A stretch of 19,875 bases of DNA. It comes from Rhodobacteraceae bacterium UBA1957 (GTDB lineage: Bacteria; Pseudomonadota; Alphaproteobacteria; Rhodobacterales; Rhodobacteraceae). Below are positions 6,660-14,076 of this stretch, piece after piece (the stretch's first letter is position 1; each line of letters begins with the position of its first letter). The notes beneath the pieces were generated by a model. The model was given only the letters and a program-made list of their open reading frames with translations, searched no databases and was not told the origin of the DNA. The translations under genes were made by a program, and so were the position numbers. The DNA lies in NCBI GenBank assembly GCA_002336405.1, contig DDEJ01000050.1, positions 1 to 19,875 on the forward strand, given 5' to 3'.

Positions 6660-9011
6660 ATGAACAGTTTTGATGACACTGACGCCTTTGAAGGCGCTTC
6701 GCTGTCGGCGCGCGCAATGGCGGCCCGACCAACGGGCTATCTTGATGAATTGAACCCGGCACAACGCCAGGCAGTTGAAACTCTGGATGGTCCAGTTTTG
6801 ATGCTGGCCGGTGCAGGGACCGGCAAAACCAAGGCGCTGACAACACGGATTGCGCATCTGTTGAATATGGGCAAAGCCCGGCCCAACGAGATACTTTCAG
6901 TGACCTTTACCAATAAGGCTGCCCGCGAGATGAAAAAGCGGGTGGCAAAGCTTTTGGGGCAAACCGTCGAAGGCATGCCGTGGATGGGCACCTTTCATTC
7001 GGTTGGGGTCAAGCTGTTACGACGTCACGCCGAACTGGTTGGGCTGAAGTCAAACTTTACCATCCTCGACACCGATGACCAGATTAGGTTGTTGAAACAG
7101 CTTTTGATTGCAGCCCAGATTGACGATAAACGCTGGCCTGCGCGGCAGCTGCTGGGGATTATTGATCAGTGGAAAAACCGTGCCTGGATCGCCTCTGCAG
7201 TGCCGGTCTCGGAGGCCGCGGCGTTCAATTCAATGGGGGTCGAGCTTTATGCCCAGTACCAGCAGCGCTTGAAAGATCTCAACGCGGTGGATTTTGGAGA
7301 TCTTCTGCTGCATGTGGTGACAATCTTTCAGACCCACCCGGACGTTCTGGCGCAATATCAGCGCTGGTTCCGCTATATCCTGGTGGACGAATATCAAGAT
7401 ACAAATGTGGCACAATACCTGTGGTTGCGGCTGTTGGCGGGGGGGCATAAGAACATCTGCTGTGTTGGGGATGACGACCAGTCGATATACGGGTGGCGCG
7501 GCGCCGAAGTGGGCAATATTCTGCGGTTTGAGACCGATTTCCCCGGGTCCAAAGTGGTGCGCCTTGAGCAGAACTATCGCTCGACACCGCATATTCTGGC
7601 GGCGGCTAGCGGGGTGATTGCGGCCAATAAAGGCCGCTTGGGCAAAGAGTTATGGACTGCGGAAGACGATGGCGAAAAGCTGCGGTTGATTGGTCACTGG
7701 GATGGTGAGGAAGAGGCGCGCTGGATCGGCGATGAGGTTGAGGCGCTGCAACAGGGCACCCGTGGCCTGCAGGGGTTTTCGCTTGACGATGTCGCAATTC
7801 TGGTGCGGGCCTCGCATCAGATGCGGGCGTTTGAAGACCGGTTCCTGACCATCGGCCTGCCGTATCGGGTGATCGGTGGCCCGCGGTTTTATGAGCGTAT
7901 GGAAATCCGTGATGCCATGGGGTATTTCCGCCTTGTGACCAGCCCGGATGACGATCTGGCGTTTGAGCGCATTGTCAATACGCCGAAACGTGGGCTTGGG
8001 GATAAAGCACAGCAGAAAATTCAGATGACGGCCCGCTCCAACGGGGTGTCTTTGCTTGAGGGCGCGCGGCTGTTGCTGGCCGAAAAAGGTTTGGGGGGCA
8101 AAGGCGCTGTTGCGCTAAGTTCTTTGATCGCTGGTGCCGACCGGTGGGGCCAATTGGCCCGCGACGGCAAGATGGGTCATCAGGAACTGGCTGAAATTAT
8201 CCTTGACGAGTCTGGCTACACCACGATGTGGCAAAACGACAAGACCCCTGAGGGGCCGGGTCGGTTGGAAAACCTGAAAGAGCTTGTGAAAGCGCTGGAG
8301 CAGTTTGAAAACCTGCAAGGCTTTTTGGAACATGTCAGCCTGATCATGGATAATGAGACCGAAGAAGCCGGTGCCAAAGTGTCGATTATGACCCTGCATG
8401 CGGCCAAAGGATTGGAGTTTCCAGCGGTGTTTTTGCCCGGTTGGGAAGACGGGCTGTTTCCATCCCAGCGGTCAATGGATGAAACTGGCGTCAAGGGTCT
8501 CGAGGAAGAGCGACGCCTTGCCTATGTCGGTATCACTCGTGCAGAGGTGCTGTGCACCGTATCTTTCGCGGCCAACCGCCGGGTGTATGGTCAATGGCAA
8601 TCCGCACTGCCATCGCGGTTTATCGACGAGTTGCCAGAGGCGCATGTTGATGTGTTGACGCCTCCGGGGCTCTATGGTGGTGGCTTTGGGGCAGCTGGGA
8701 TGACCGAATCCTCGTCGCGGGTTGAGGCGCGCGCGGCCGAGGCCAACGTCTATAATTCGCCAGGCTGGAAGCGGCTGCAATCCCGCGCAGGTGAGCGAGG
8801 ACTGTCGCAACCCCGCGAAAGCCGCAGCTCGGTCATCGATCTCAAAGCGGTGTCGAACCACAGTGTAGGCGACCGAGTGTTTCATCAAAAATTTGGATAT
8901 GGCTTGGTGGAGGCGATTGAAGGTGACAAGCTGGAGATTGCGTTTGACAAAGCCGGTGTCAAAAACGTTGTTGCGCGATTTTTGTCGAACCCCGATGATG
9001 TCCCGTTTTGA
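6660..9011 (+). CDS. uvrD: UvrD/PcrA-type 3'-5' DNA helicase
   Basis: This superfamily 1A helicase of 783 residues unwinds DNA in nucleotide-excision and mismatch repair and removes protein from DNA. The motifs are complete: Q-motif region LNPAQRQAV (31-39), Walker A GAGTGKT (51-57), Ia FTNKAAREM (83-91), Walker B VDEYQDTN (242-249), III DDQSIYGWRGA (272-282), IV QNYRS (304-308), V TLHAAKGLEF (578-587) and VI EEERRLAYVGITRA (615-628). A Tudor-like C-terminal end (about 736-783, VGDRVFHQKFGYG) is typical of PcrA/UvrD. ATG 6660 is preferred over TTG 6651 because AGG at 6648-6650 is correctly placed for it and the protein then begins MNSFDD. The LexA box upstream suggests DNA-damage induction. 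It is divergent from the dehydrogenase gene. Confidence 0.97.
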   Translation: MNSFDDTDAFEGASLSARAMAARPTGYLDELNPAQRQAVETLDGPVLMLAGAGTGKTKALTTRIAHLLNMGKARPNEILSVTFTNKAAREMKKRVAKLLGQTVEGMPWMGTFHSVGVKLLRRHAELVGLKSNFTILDTDDQIRLLKQLLIAAQIDDKRWPARQLLGIIDQWKNRAWIASAVPVSEAAAFNSMGVELYAQYQQRLKDLNAVDFGDLLLHVVTIFQTHPDVLAQYQRWFRYILVDEYQDTNVAQYLWLRLLAGGHKNICCVGDDDQSIYGWRGAEVGNILRFETDFPGSKVVRLEQNYRSTPHILAAASGVIAANKGRLGKELWTAEDDGEKLRLIGHWDGEEEARWIGDEVEALQQGTRGLQGFSLDDVAILVRASHQMRAFEDRFLTIGLPYRVIGGPRFYERMEIRDAMGYFRLVTSPDDDLAFERIVNTPKRGLGDKAQQKIQMTARSNGVSLLEGARLLLAEKGLGGKGAVALSSLIAGADRWGQLARDGKMGHQELAEIILDESGYTTMWQNDKTPEGPGRLENLKELVKALEQFENLQGFLEHVSLIMDNETEEAGAKVSIMTLHAAKGLEFPAVFLPGWEDGLFPSQRSMDETGVKGLEEERRLAYVGITRAEVLCTVSFAANRRVYGQWQSALPSRFIDELPEAHVDVLTPPGLYGGGFGAAGMTESSSRVEARAAEANVYNSPGWKRLQSRAGERGLSQPRESRSSVIDLKAVSNHSVGDRVFHQKFGYGLVEAIEGDKLEIAFDKAGVKNVVARFLSNPDDVPF

Positions 9012-9330
9012 CCCTATAACTGCGAGCAGGCTATGCTGTCGGTGACAAAGCCTAGCGTGATGCGTAAACTCGGATACGCAACATTGTCTTGAAATGGGCG
9101 TGGTCGCGAGGGAGGTCGGTTAGAATGCAGCGCCAGTTTGAAGTATTCAAGTTGCAAACTCGAACGGCAACACATGGCAGGAGCCAGGTGCTGCCGCTGT
9201 GTTGCGGAAACTATCCGGGAGCAGCGTCTTCCGGCTTTATCTGATTGGTAACATGTTGACTGTGTGGCACCGGTTTGCGCCGTCATTTTCACAATCGTTA
9301 CATTCCTTCAAACACCCCTAAAGGCGCAAT
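9012..9330. other. Gene-poor intergenic region with successive hairpins
   Basis: No open frame here has a convincing start site or protein-like sequence. The stretch lies between the end of uvrD and the end of the DUF1127 gene (convergent). It holds four consecutive inverted repeats: 9061-9066/9075-9080, 9135-9140/9155-9160, 9167-9180/9191-9205 and 9215-9221/9228-9234. The last could serve as the uvrD transcript's end, though only CTTTAT follows it. Confidence 0.6.
9167..9205. repeat. Strong hairpin (14-bp-class inverted repeat)
   Basis: The left arm 9167-9180 and right arm 9191-9205 share GCAACACA/TGTGTTGC and GGCAG/CTGCC, with a small T versus GC internal asymmetry and a 10-nt loop (9181-9190). 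This is the strongest structure in the region after uvrD. It may be part of the 3' untranslated region or of a small RNA; which strand is transcribed is unknown. Confidence 0.55.
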
Positions 9331-9546
9331 TCAAACGCCGTAGGTTGTTTCGTAGGCGATCCGACGGATCATTGACCTGTTCAGGCCGAGGTCGTTCAGC
9401 TCTGCCGAGCTCAGGGCGCACAGCTCATTTACAGTGCGACGGTAAGCTCTGCGTTTTACGAAATTGTCTTTAATTGTGCCCCACAGTGCGATTGCGCGGT
9501 CTGTGAGGGTGATGTTTCTTAAACTTACTTCTGTTACAAAAGCCAT
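9331..9546 (-). CDS. DUF1127 family small protein
   Basis: The 71-residue protein ends in the arginine- and leucine-rich DUF1127 (YjiS-like) motif: RRTVNELCALSSAELNDLGLNRSMIRRIAYE, in two blocks at about residues 36-66. Family members are short basic proteins, often stress-regulated. Some alphaproteobacterial members bind RNA and affect phosphate or carbon metabolism; nothing here shows a specific target. ATG at 9546 has AAAGGA 7 nt upstream. It stands alone, transcribed away from the mraZ leader and toward uvrD. Confidence 0.85.
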   Translation of the reverse strand: MAFVTEVSLRNITLTDRAIALWGTIKDNFVKRRAYRRTVNELCALSSAELNDLGLNRSMIRRIAYETTYGV

Positions 9547-10059
9547 TTGCTGATCCTTTTTTGACTAACACTCATATTTCGGCGCGCTTGGTGTCGTCGC
9601 TCATGCAGGAGAGTTAGTGTCGATGCTGCGGTTGCACAATGGATGAAAAGGAAATGCCGCTATGCAGAAAACGCATGCGACTTGGCTGGGCTGGGCGCCA
9701 TCGATTTGTTGCGGAGTGTGCACCATTATGGCCTTTGGCCGCCGGTTTGTAGGGTTTGGTAAGCGCGTCTTTGTCTTTGTGGCATTTCATGGGCGAGGGC
9801 TTGTTTGATGCGTGTGGCACAGCTTTAGGGGGTCTGGTTCAGGCCGAATCACCGAATAAAGCTGCCTGATTGGCATTGAAAGGTTAAATTAGGCGGGTAT
9901 TTTGCGTAATGAGAGGACGTATTTTTATATGTTTTACATTTAAGTGGGAATTCATGGGAGAGGTTATATTTCTTGATGAATGTCTACATTTAGTAGTGAT
10001 TTCTTTTTTATTAATATATATTGTGTAAATATCTTGTATCACTATGTATTTTTTGTAAT

Positions 10060-10074
10060 TTAAGAAGAAATTAA
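10060..10074. promoter_or_regulatory. CtrA-like box TTAA-N7-TTAA
   Basis: TTAA-GAAGAAA-TTAA matches the CtrA core TTAA-N7-TTAA exactly. CtrA is the alphaproteobacterial cell-cycle response regulator, and some dcw genes are CtrA targets in Caulobacter. The local AT-richness raises the chance of a random match, so this is a candidate only. Confidence 0.4.
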
Positions 10075-10080
10075 ATTTCT
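10066..10080. repeat. Perfect 15-bp AT-rich palindrome
   Basis: AGAAATT-A-AATTTCT has 7-bp arms around a single central A. It overlaps the CtrA-like box and lies upstream of the presumed dcw promoter region, so it may be an operator. Palindromes are easier to find by chance in AT-rich DNA. Confidence 0.5.
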
Positions 10081-10282
10081 CTAGTGAAAGGTTTATTAAA
10101 AAAACAATTGATTTCCATAAATTCCCATGGCATCCCTTGCAGGGTAAAGATGAAGACGGAAAGCGTGGGGCAGCTTAAGACCCCGAAAAAACTAAGACAG
10201 GTTTCATACAGGTTCCAGCTTCATCAACGACAAGATCCGACGCGTGTGCGAGCAGACATCCCCCAGATGGCACGCAGTTGGG

Positions 10283-10315
10283 CAATCCGTATTTCGGAAC
10301 GATAACTACGGATTG
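10283..10315 (+). promoter_or_regulatory. Candidate antiterminator stem
   Basis: CAATCCGT (10283-10290) is the exact reverse complement of ACGGATTG (10308-10315), giving an 8-bp stem with a 17-nt loop. ACGGATTG is also the outer part of the 5' arm of the terminator hairpin (10308-10318), so the two structures are mutually exclusive. CAATCCGT recurs in the terminator 3' arm (10332-10339). Confidence 0.5.
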
Positions 10316-10346
10316 AGCAGTGAAGGCCGCTCAATCCGTTGTTTTG
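10304..10346 (+). terminator. Intrinsic terminator/attenuator before mraZ
   Basis: ACGGATTGAGC (10308-10318) pairs perfectly with GCTCAATCCGT (10329-10339) across a 10-nt loop. After a T-T mismatch, AAC (10304-10306) also pairs with GTT (10341-10343). A T-rich tail, TTGTTTTGTT, follows the 11-bp stem. The hairpin lies 47 nt before the mraZ start, inside the operon leader, so termination must be partial or regulated for the dcw genes to be expressed. Confidence 0.85.
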
Positions 10347-10392
10347 TTCAGACCTACACTATCATCGTGGGGGTGGCAGAGGCCCAAGTAAC

Positions 10393-10896
10393 GTGGCGCG
10401 CAGGTTTAGAGGCGAAGGACACCACAAGGTGGACAGTAAGGGCAGAGTTTCTGTCCCAGCTTCGTTTCGTCGTGTTCTTGAATCAGCCGATGAAAACTGG
10501 ACTGACGGGCTCAATCCTGAATTGGTCATTGTTTACGGCGACCACCGCCGCCACTTTCTAGAGTGCTACACGCTGGCGGCGATCAATGAGGTCGATGACA
10601 AAATTGATGCGTTGCCGCGCGGCTCGATGGAGCGGCGGATGCTGCAAACCTTATTTCACGGTCAGAGTTTTCCCACCACTGTCGACGAGACAGGGCGATT
10701 GGTCTTGCCGGCAAAGCTGCGTCGTAAGATCGATCTGGACGCAGAGGCATTTTTCATCGGCGCGGGGGATACGTTTCAGATTTGGAAGCCCGAAACCTAT
10801 GAGGTCGAGGAACTGGCCCGCACAGAAGAGTGGCTGAACGAGTTGCCACCCGAAGTGGATCCGTTGGTTTTTCTGGATGGTGTGAAAGGGGATTGA
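10393..10896 (+). CDS. mraZ: Transcriptional regulator MraZ
   Basis: The 167-residue protein has two AbrB/SpoVT-like halves, each with the MraZ signature: DSKGRVSVP at 14-22 and DETGRLVLP at 98-106. In other bacteria MraZ forms ring-shaped oligomers and binds repeats upstream of its own gene to control the dcw operon; it also interacts with RsmH. GTG at 10393 is chosen because the protein then begins ARRFRGE, as in relatives, with AGAGG (10378-10382) 10 nt upstream. The longer frame from 10339 would start inside the terminator hairpin. rsmH follows after 3 nt. No clear array of TGGGN repeats is visible upstream, so autoregulation is not evident. Confidence 0.95.
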   Translation: MARRFRGEGHHKVDSKGRVSVPASFRRVLESADENWTDGLNPELVIVYGDHRRHFLECYTLAAINEVDDKIDALPRGSMERRMLQTLFHGQSFPTTVDETGRLVLPAKLRRKIDLDAEAFFIGAGDTFQIWKPETYEVEELARTEEWLNELPPEVDPLVFLDGVKGD

Positions 10897-10899
10897 CCG

Positions 10900-11895
10900 A
10901 TGGTTGACATCGCCCTGGACGGTCACCGCAACTCTCATATTCCTGTCTTGCTTGTGCCACTTTTAGAGGCTGTTTCGCCGCTTTGCGGACGCTGGCTCGA
11001 TGGTACATTCGGGGCAGGTGGTTACAGCCGGGGCCTACTTGATGCCGGGGCGGATCATGTGACCGCGATCGACCGCGACCCTCTAACCTTTGAAATGGCC
11101 CGTGATTGGAGCGCGCGGTATCAGGGCCGCCTCACACTGGTTGAAGCGGTGTTTTCCCAAATGGATACCTTTGCCAATGATTTGGATGGTGTAGTTTTGG
11201 ATTTGGGCATGTCATCGATGCAAATCGATGCCGCCGAGCGCGGCTTTTCGTTTATGCAGGATGGTCCGCTGGATATGCGGATGAGCCAATCAGGCCCCTC
11301 GGCTGAGGATATTGTCAACACGTCAAGTCAAACAGAGCTAGCGGATATCTTGTTTTATTACGGAGAAGAGCGTGCCAGTCGCCGCATTGCCAAAGCGATT
11401 GTTGCCGCGCGCTTGCTGGTCCCTATCACCCGAACGCTGCAATTGGCCGATATCGTCCAAAGCTGTCTGCCACGCCCAAAGCCCGGGCAGTCGCATTCTG
11501 CCACCCGCAGTTTTCAGGCCCTGCGCATTGCTGTTAATGATGAATATGGCGAATTATTTGCAGGTTTGCTCGCCGCCGAACGGGCCCTGAAGCCGGGTGG
11601 AATTCTGGCTGTGGTCAGTTTTCATTCGATCGAGGACCGTATGGTCAAACGGTTTATCCAGTCACGGGCTGGCAAGCTTGGCTCGGGCAGTCGATATGCA
11701 CCGGAAATTATCCAACCCGAACCGCAGTTTCAGTTGTTGACGCGCAAGGCGATCGCCGCTGACCCTGAAGAGGTGGCACAAAACCCGCGCGCCAGATCAG
11801 CATTGTTGCGCATTGCCCGCCGCACAGCGACAGCGCCCGGCGACCGACCATCCGCCCGATCCCTCGGAATGCCCCAGATCGGAGCAAATAGCTGA
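10900..11895 (+). CDS. rsmH: 16S rRNA (cytosine-1402-N4)-methyltransferase RsmH (MraW)
   Basis: The enzyme of 331 residues methylates N4 of C1402 in the ribosomal P site using S-adenosylmethionine. Motifs are HIPVLL (13-18), the SAM loop [10 protein letters not shown] (34-43), [10 protein letters not shown] (101-110) with GFSF and GPLDMRM following (115-128), YGEERAS (154-160), [14 protein letters not shown] (202-215) and SFHSIEDR (240-247). DLGMSS replaces the more common DLGVSS, a mild change. AAAGGG lies 9 nt before the ATG. The stop overlaps ftsL by one base (TGATG), suggesting coupling. Confidence 0.97.
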   Translation: MVDIALDGHRNSHIPVLLVPLLEAVSPLCGRWLDGTFGAGGYSRGLLDAGADHVTAIDRDPLTFEMARDWSARYQGRLTLVEAVFSQMDTFANDLDGVVLDLGMSSMQIDAAERGFSFMQDGPLDMRMSQSGPSAEDIVNTSSQTELADILFYYGEERASRRIAKAIVAARLLVPITRTLQLADIVQSCLPRPKPGQSHSATRSFQALRIAVNDEYGELFAGLLAAERALKPGGILAVVSFHSIEDRMVKRFIQSRAGKLGSGSRYAPEIIQPEPQFQLLTRKAIAADPEEVAQNPRARSALLRIARRTATAPGDRPSARSLGMPQIGANS

Positions 11896-12239
11896 TGCGT
11901 TCCCTATTTTATATTGTAACCGCTCTGGGTCTGATCGGACTGGCATTCTGGGCTTATCATGAGAATTTTTTGACCCAGCGCATGTTGACTAAAACTGAAC
12001 AGCTTCAGACCGAAATTGGCCAGTCACGGGCCAAACTGCGGGTTTTGCGTGCCGAATGGGCCTATTTAAACCGCCCCAAGCGGTTGCGGGATTTGACCGC
12101 TTTAAATTTTGACCGGTTGCATCTGTTTCCGCTGGCATCCTCTCACTTTGGCCGGGCCGACCAGGTGGCCTATCCACGCCCCGAAGAACGTGATTTGGTG
12201 CAACCGGTCGCAGCTTCTGCATCAGGGGGGATCGAATGA
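11895..12239 (+). CDS. ftsL: Cell division protein FtsL
   Basis: This bitopic protein of 114 residues has a short cytoplasmic N-terminus, one transmembrane segment (about 3-21), a periplasmic coiled-coil-like heptad region (about 27-55) and the alphaproteobacterial FtsL signature AEWAYLNRP (53-61) followed by a basic RLRDL segment. FtsL forms a complex with FtsB and FtsQ and activates the FtsW-FtsI septal synthase. Assignment rests on topology, this motif and the invariant position between rsmH and ftsI. It overlaps both neighbours: one base with rsmH and four (ATGA) with ftsI. Confidence 0.93.
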   Translation: MRSLFYIVTALGLIGLAFWAYHENFLTQRMLTKTEQLQTEIGQSRAKLRVLRAEWAYLNRPKRLRDLTALNFDRLHLFPLASSHFGRADQVAYPRPEERDLVQPVAASASGGIE

Positions 12240-14017
12240 TCCGCATTCCCTTACGCCCGCTTGCAACAATTCTGAAAGCCCGCAAAACGGGCAAGAACCC
12301 CGATGATATCGAGCGCGCTAATATTCGCCAACGGCACGAGGATATGCAGGATGAGTCTCGTGTGCGGGCCGAAGGCAGATTACTGGTTCTCGGAATGTTG
12401 TTTTTTCTCGGATTTTTATCGATCAGCGGTCGCATGGCTTTTTTGGCGGCTTCGGAGCCAAGTGAACCAAAAGTGCATTCTTTTGGTGGAGCGATCCACG
12501 CCCAGCGCGCAGACATTGTCGACCGTCAAGGTCGCATCCTGGCGACCAACATGGAAACGGCCTCTCTCTATGCACGGCCGCAGGAATTAATTGACCCCAA
12601 AAATGCTGTGAAGCAACTGTTGAAGATTTTTCCTGATCTGGATGAAACGCGGTTATTGCGCGATTTTTCTGGCGTTCGCAAGTTTGTTTGGGTGAAGAAA
12701 AAAGTCAGCCCTGAACAGAAGCAGGCGGTCTATGATATTGGGGATCCGGGACTTTTGCTTGGTCCGCGGGAGATGCGCTTGTATCCCAATGGCCGCTTGG
12801 CGGCGCACGTCTTGGGCGGAGCGCGGTTTGGTCGCGAGGGCGTGCACGCTGCCGAAGTTCTCGGTGCTGCCGGTGTCGAGCGCACATTCGACGATTATTT
12901 GCGCGACGTGGCCAATTATGATGCGCCGCTGCAACTGTCACTGGATCTGAGCGTGCAGGCCGAGGTTGAACGTTTGTTGGCAGGTGGCATGAAGGTGATG
13001 AATGCCAAAGGCGCAGCGGCGGTTTTGATGGATGTGCATACCGGCGAGGTGATCGCGCTGGCGTCTCTGCCCGACTTTGATCCAAATCACCGACCCGTCG
13101 GCAGTGGTAAGGATTCTGATAACCCCGTTTTCAACCGCGCAGTGCAGGGCGTTTACGAACTGGGATCGACGTTTAAAATATTTGCAGTTGCGCAAGCGAT
13201 GGAATTGGGTTTGGTCAATCCAGACACTATGCTCGACATTCGCGGGCCGATAAGGTTTGGCCGTTTTCGCATTAGAGACAGCCACTATTTGGGCAAAGAA
13301 CTTTCGGTTTCGGATATTATAGTGGAATCGTCCAACATAGGCACCGCGCGGATTGCACAAATGATTGGCGTAGACCGTCAACAACAATTTTTGCGCGACT
13401 TCGGTATGTTTGAAAAAACTTCGCTGGAAATGATTGAAGCCTCTGGTGGCAAGCCGCTGTTGCCGCGAAAATGGACTGAACTTAGTGCGATGACAATTTC
13501 GTATGGCCACGGCCTGTCTACCAGTCCGCTGCATCTGGCTGCGGGATATGCGGCATTGGCCAATGGTGGGTATCAGGTCAACCCGACGCTGATCCGTAAA
13601 GAACAGCCGACCTTAGGACCCCGTATTATTTCTGAAAGTGCTGCCAAAGCCTCGGTTGTGATGCTGCGCAAAGTGGTTACTCAAGGCACTGCAAAGCGAT
13701 ATGGTGACGTGCCCGGCTATGCAGTTGCTGGAAAAACCGGCACGTCGGAAAAGTTAAAGAAAAATGGCGGTGGTTATGACAAAGAGCGGGTTTTGGCCTC
13801 GTTCGCCTCGGTGTTTCCGGCCCATGATCCACAATATGTTCTTGTGGTAGCAATGGACGAAGCCGTTGAGACGGTGGGTCTAAAACCGCGCCGGACGGCG
13901 TCGTTGACCGCCGTGCCGGTTGCTGCAGAAATTATTGGCCGGGTGGCACCACTGCTTGGAATGCGGCCACATTTTGAGCCCCAAGTCTTGACCAATGTCG
14001 AATTGACGGCCAACTAG
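12236..14017 (+). CDS. ftsI: Septal peptidoglycan transpeptidase FtsI (PBP3)
   Basis: The class B penicillin-binding protein of 593 residues cross-links septal peptidoglycan in partnership with FtsW. A cytoplasmic N-terminus rich in charged residues (1-46) precedes one membrane anchor (about 48-66). The pedestal begins with AQRADIVDRQGRILATN (89-105). The transpeptidase domain has all three motifs: STFK with nucleophile Ser311, SSN at 365-367 and KTGT at 500-503. The ATG lies in the end of ftsL (ATGA overlap), so it is probably translationally coupled. A 59-nt gap follows before murE, the largest spacer inside this operon. Confidence 0.97.
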   Translation: MIRIPLRPLATILKARKTGKNPDDIERANIRQRHEDMQDESRVRAEGRLLVLGMLFFLGFLSISGRMAFLAASEPSEPKVHSFGGAIHAQRADIVDRQGRILATNMETASLYARPQELIDPKNAVKQLLKIFPDLDETRLLRDFSGVRKFVWVKKKVSPEQKQAVYDIGDPGLLLGPREMRLYPNGRLAAHVLGGARFGREGVHAAEVLGAAGVERTFDDYLRDVANYDAPLQLSLDLSVQAEVERLLAGGMKVMNAKGAAAVLMDVHTGEVIALASLPDFDPNHRPVGSGKDSDNPVFNRAVQGVYELGSTFKIFAVAQAMELGLVNPDTMLDIRGPIRFGRFRIRDSHYLGKELSVSDIIVESSNIGTARIAQMIGVDRQQQFLRDFGMFEKTSLEMIEASGGKPLLPRKWTELSAMTISYGHGLSTSPLHLAAGYAALANGGYQVNPTLIRKEQPTLGPRIISESAAKASVVMLRKVVTQGTAKRYGDVPGYAVAGKTGTSEKLKKNGGGYDKERVLASFASVFPAHDPQYVLVVAMDEAVETVGLKPRRTASLTAVPVAAEIIGRVAPLLGMRPHFEPQVLTNVELTAN

Positions 14018-14030
14018 CACCAACTTGGTG
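14018..14030. repeat. 13-bp perfect palindrome after ftsI stop
   Basis: CACCAA-C-TTGGTG starts at the first base after the ftsI stop codon and lies in the 59-nt ftsI-murE spacer. As RNA only about 4-5 bp could pair, so it is weak as a hairpin. It could be a protein-binding site or chance. No T-run follows. Confidence 0.4.
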
Positions 14031-14076
14031 GATTGCGTGGGCAGACGCCGCGGCGCAGGCATAGGGAAGTGATCAG

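Larger units (their letters stand above)
10130..10346 (+). ncRNA. upsM: UpsM-like leader RNA of the dcw operon (5' end approximate)
   Basis: In Rhodobacter sphaeroides the dcw cluster has an uncommonly long leader whose first part accumulates as the abundant sRNA UpsM, ending at a terminator before mraZ and released by partial termination. Here the same position holds a leader of about 260 nt ending in a clear intrinsic terminator at 10304-10346. Internal elements include GGGG/CCCC pairing (around 10167-10186), a hairpin GCGTG (10242-10246)/CACGC (10271-10275) enclosing CATC-CCCCA-GATG (10257-10269), which exposes a C-rich loop, and the alternative stem described separately. The 5' end is a guess based on the AT-rich boundary, because no unambiguous promoter was found. 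Identification rests on position and structure, not on sequence similarity that I could check. Confidence 0.55.
9547..10392. other. Long intergenic region: DUF1127 promoter side, AT-rich stretch, dcw leader
   Basis: No convincing gene lies in these 846 bp. The first part (9547-9880) has ordinary composition and contains CAGCTTTA/TAAAGCTG inverted repeat arms at 9820-9827 and 9857-9864. Around 9890-10125 the sequence becomes strongly AT-rich, including TTAATATATA, a 15-bp palindrome (10066-10080), a CtrA-like box and a near-FNR box. From about 10130 the composition returns to normal and forms the structured mraZ leader. Short frames, such as a 37-codon frame at 9639 and one at 10084, lack ribosome sites and protein-like character. 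Confidence 0.7.

Noticed and set aside
9014..9292. Minus-strand 92-codon frame downstream of uvrD
   Set aside because: No ribosome site or domain was found, and the composition is unlike real proteins nearby; the hairpins better describe the region.
9639..9752. 37-codon frame starting at ATG 9639
   Set aside because: There is no clear Shine-Dalgarno at a good distance, no family is recognised, and such length is expected by chance.
10084..10305. 73-codon frame over the leader
   Set aside because: It overlaps the structured leader, has no ribosome site and is not protein-like.
10339..10392. Longer mraZ N-terminus
   Set aside because: The start would be in the 3' arm and tail of the intrinsic terminator, and the extra 18 residues are unlike MraZ proteins.
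10364..10392. MraZ-binding repeats (TGGGN arrays) upstream of mraZ
   Set aside because: Only one TGGGG is present near 10368; the expected copies at 10-bp intervals are missing.
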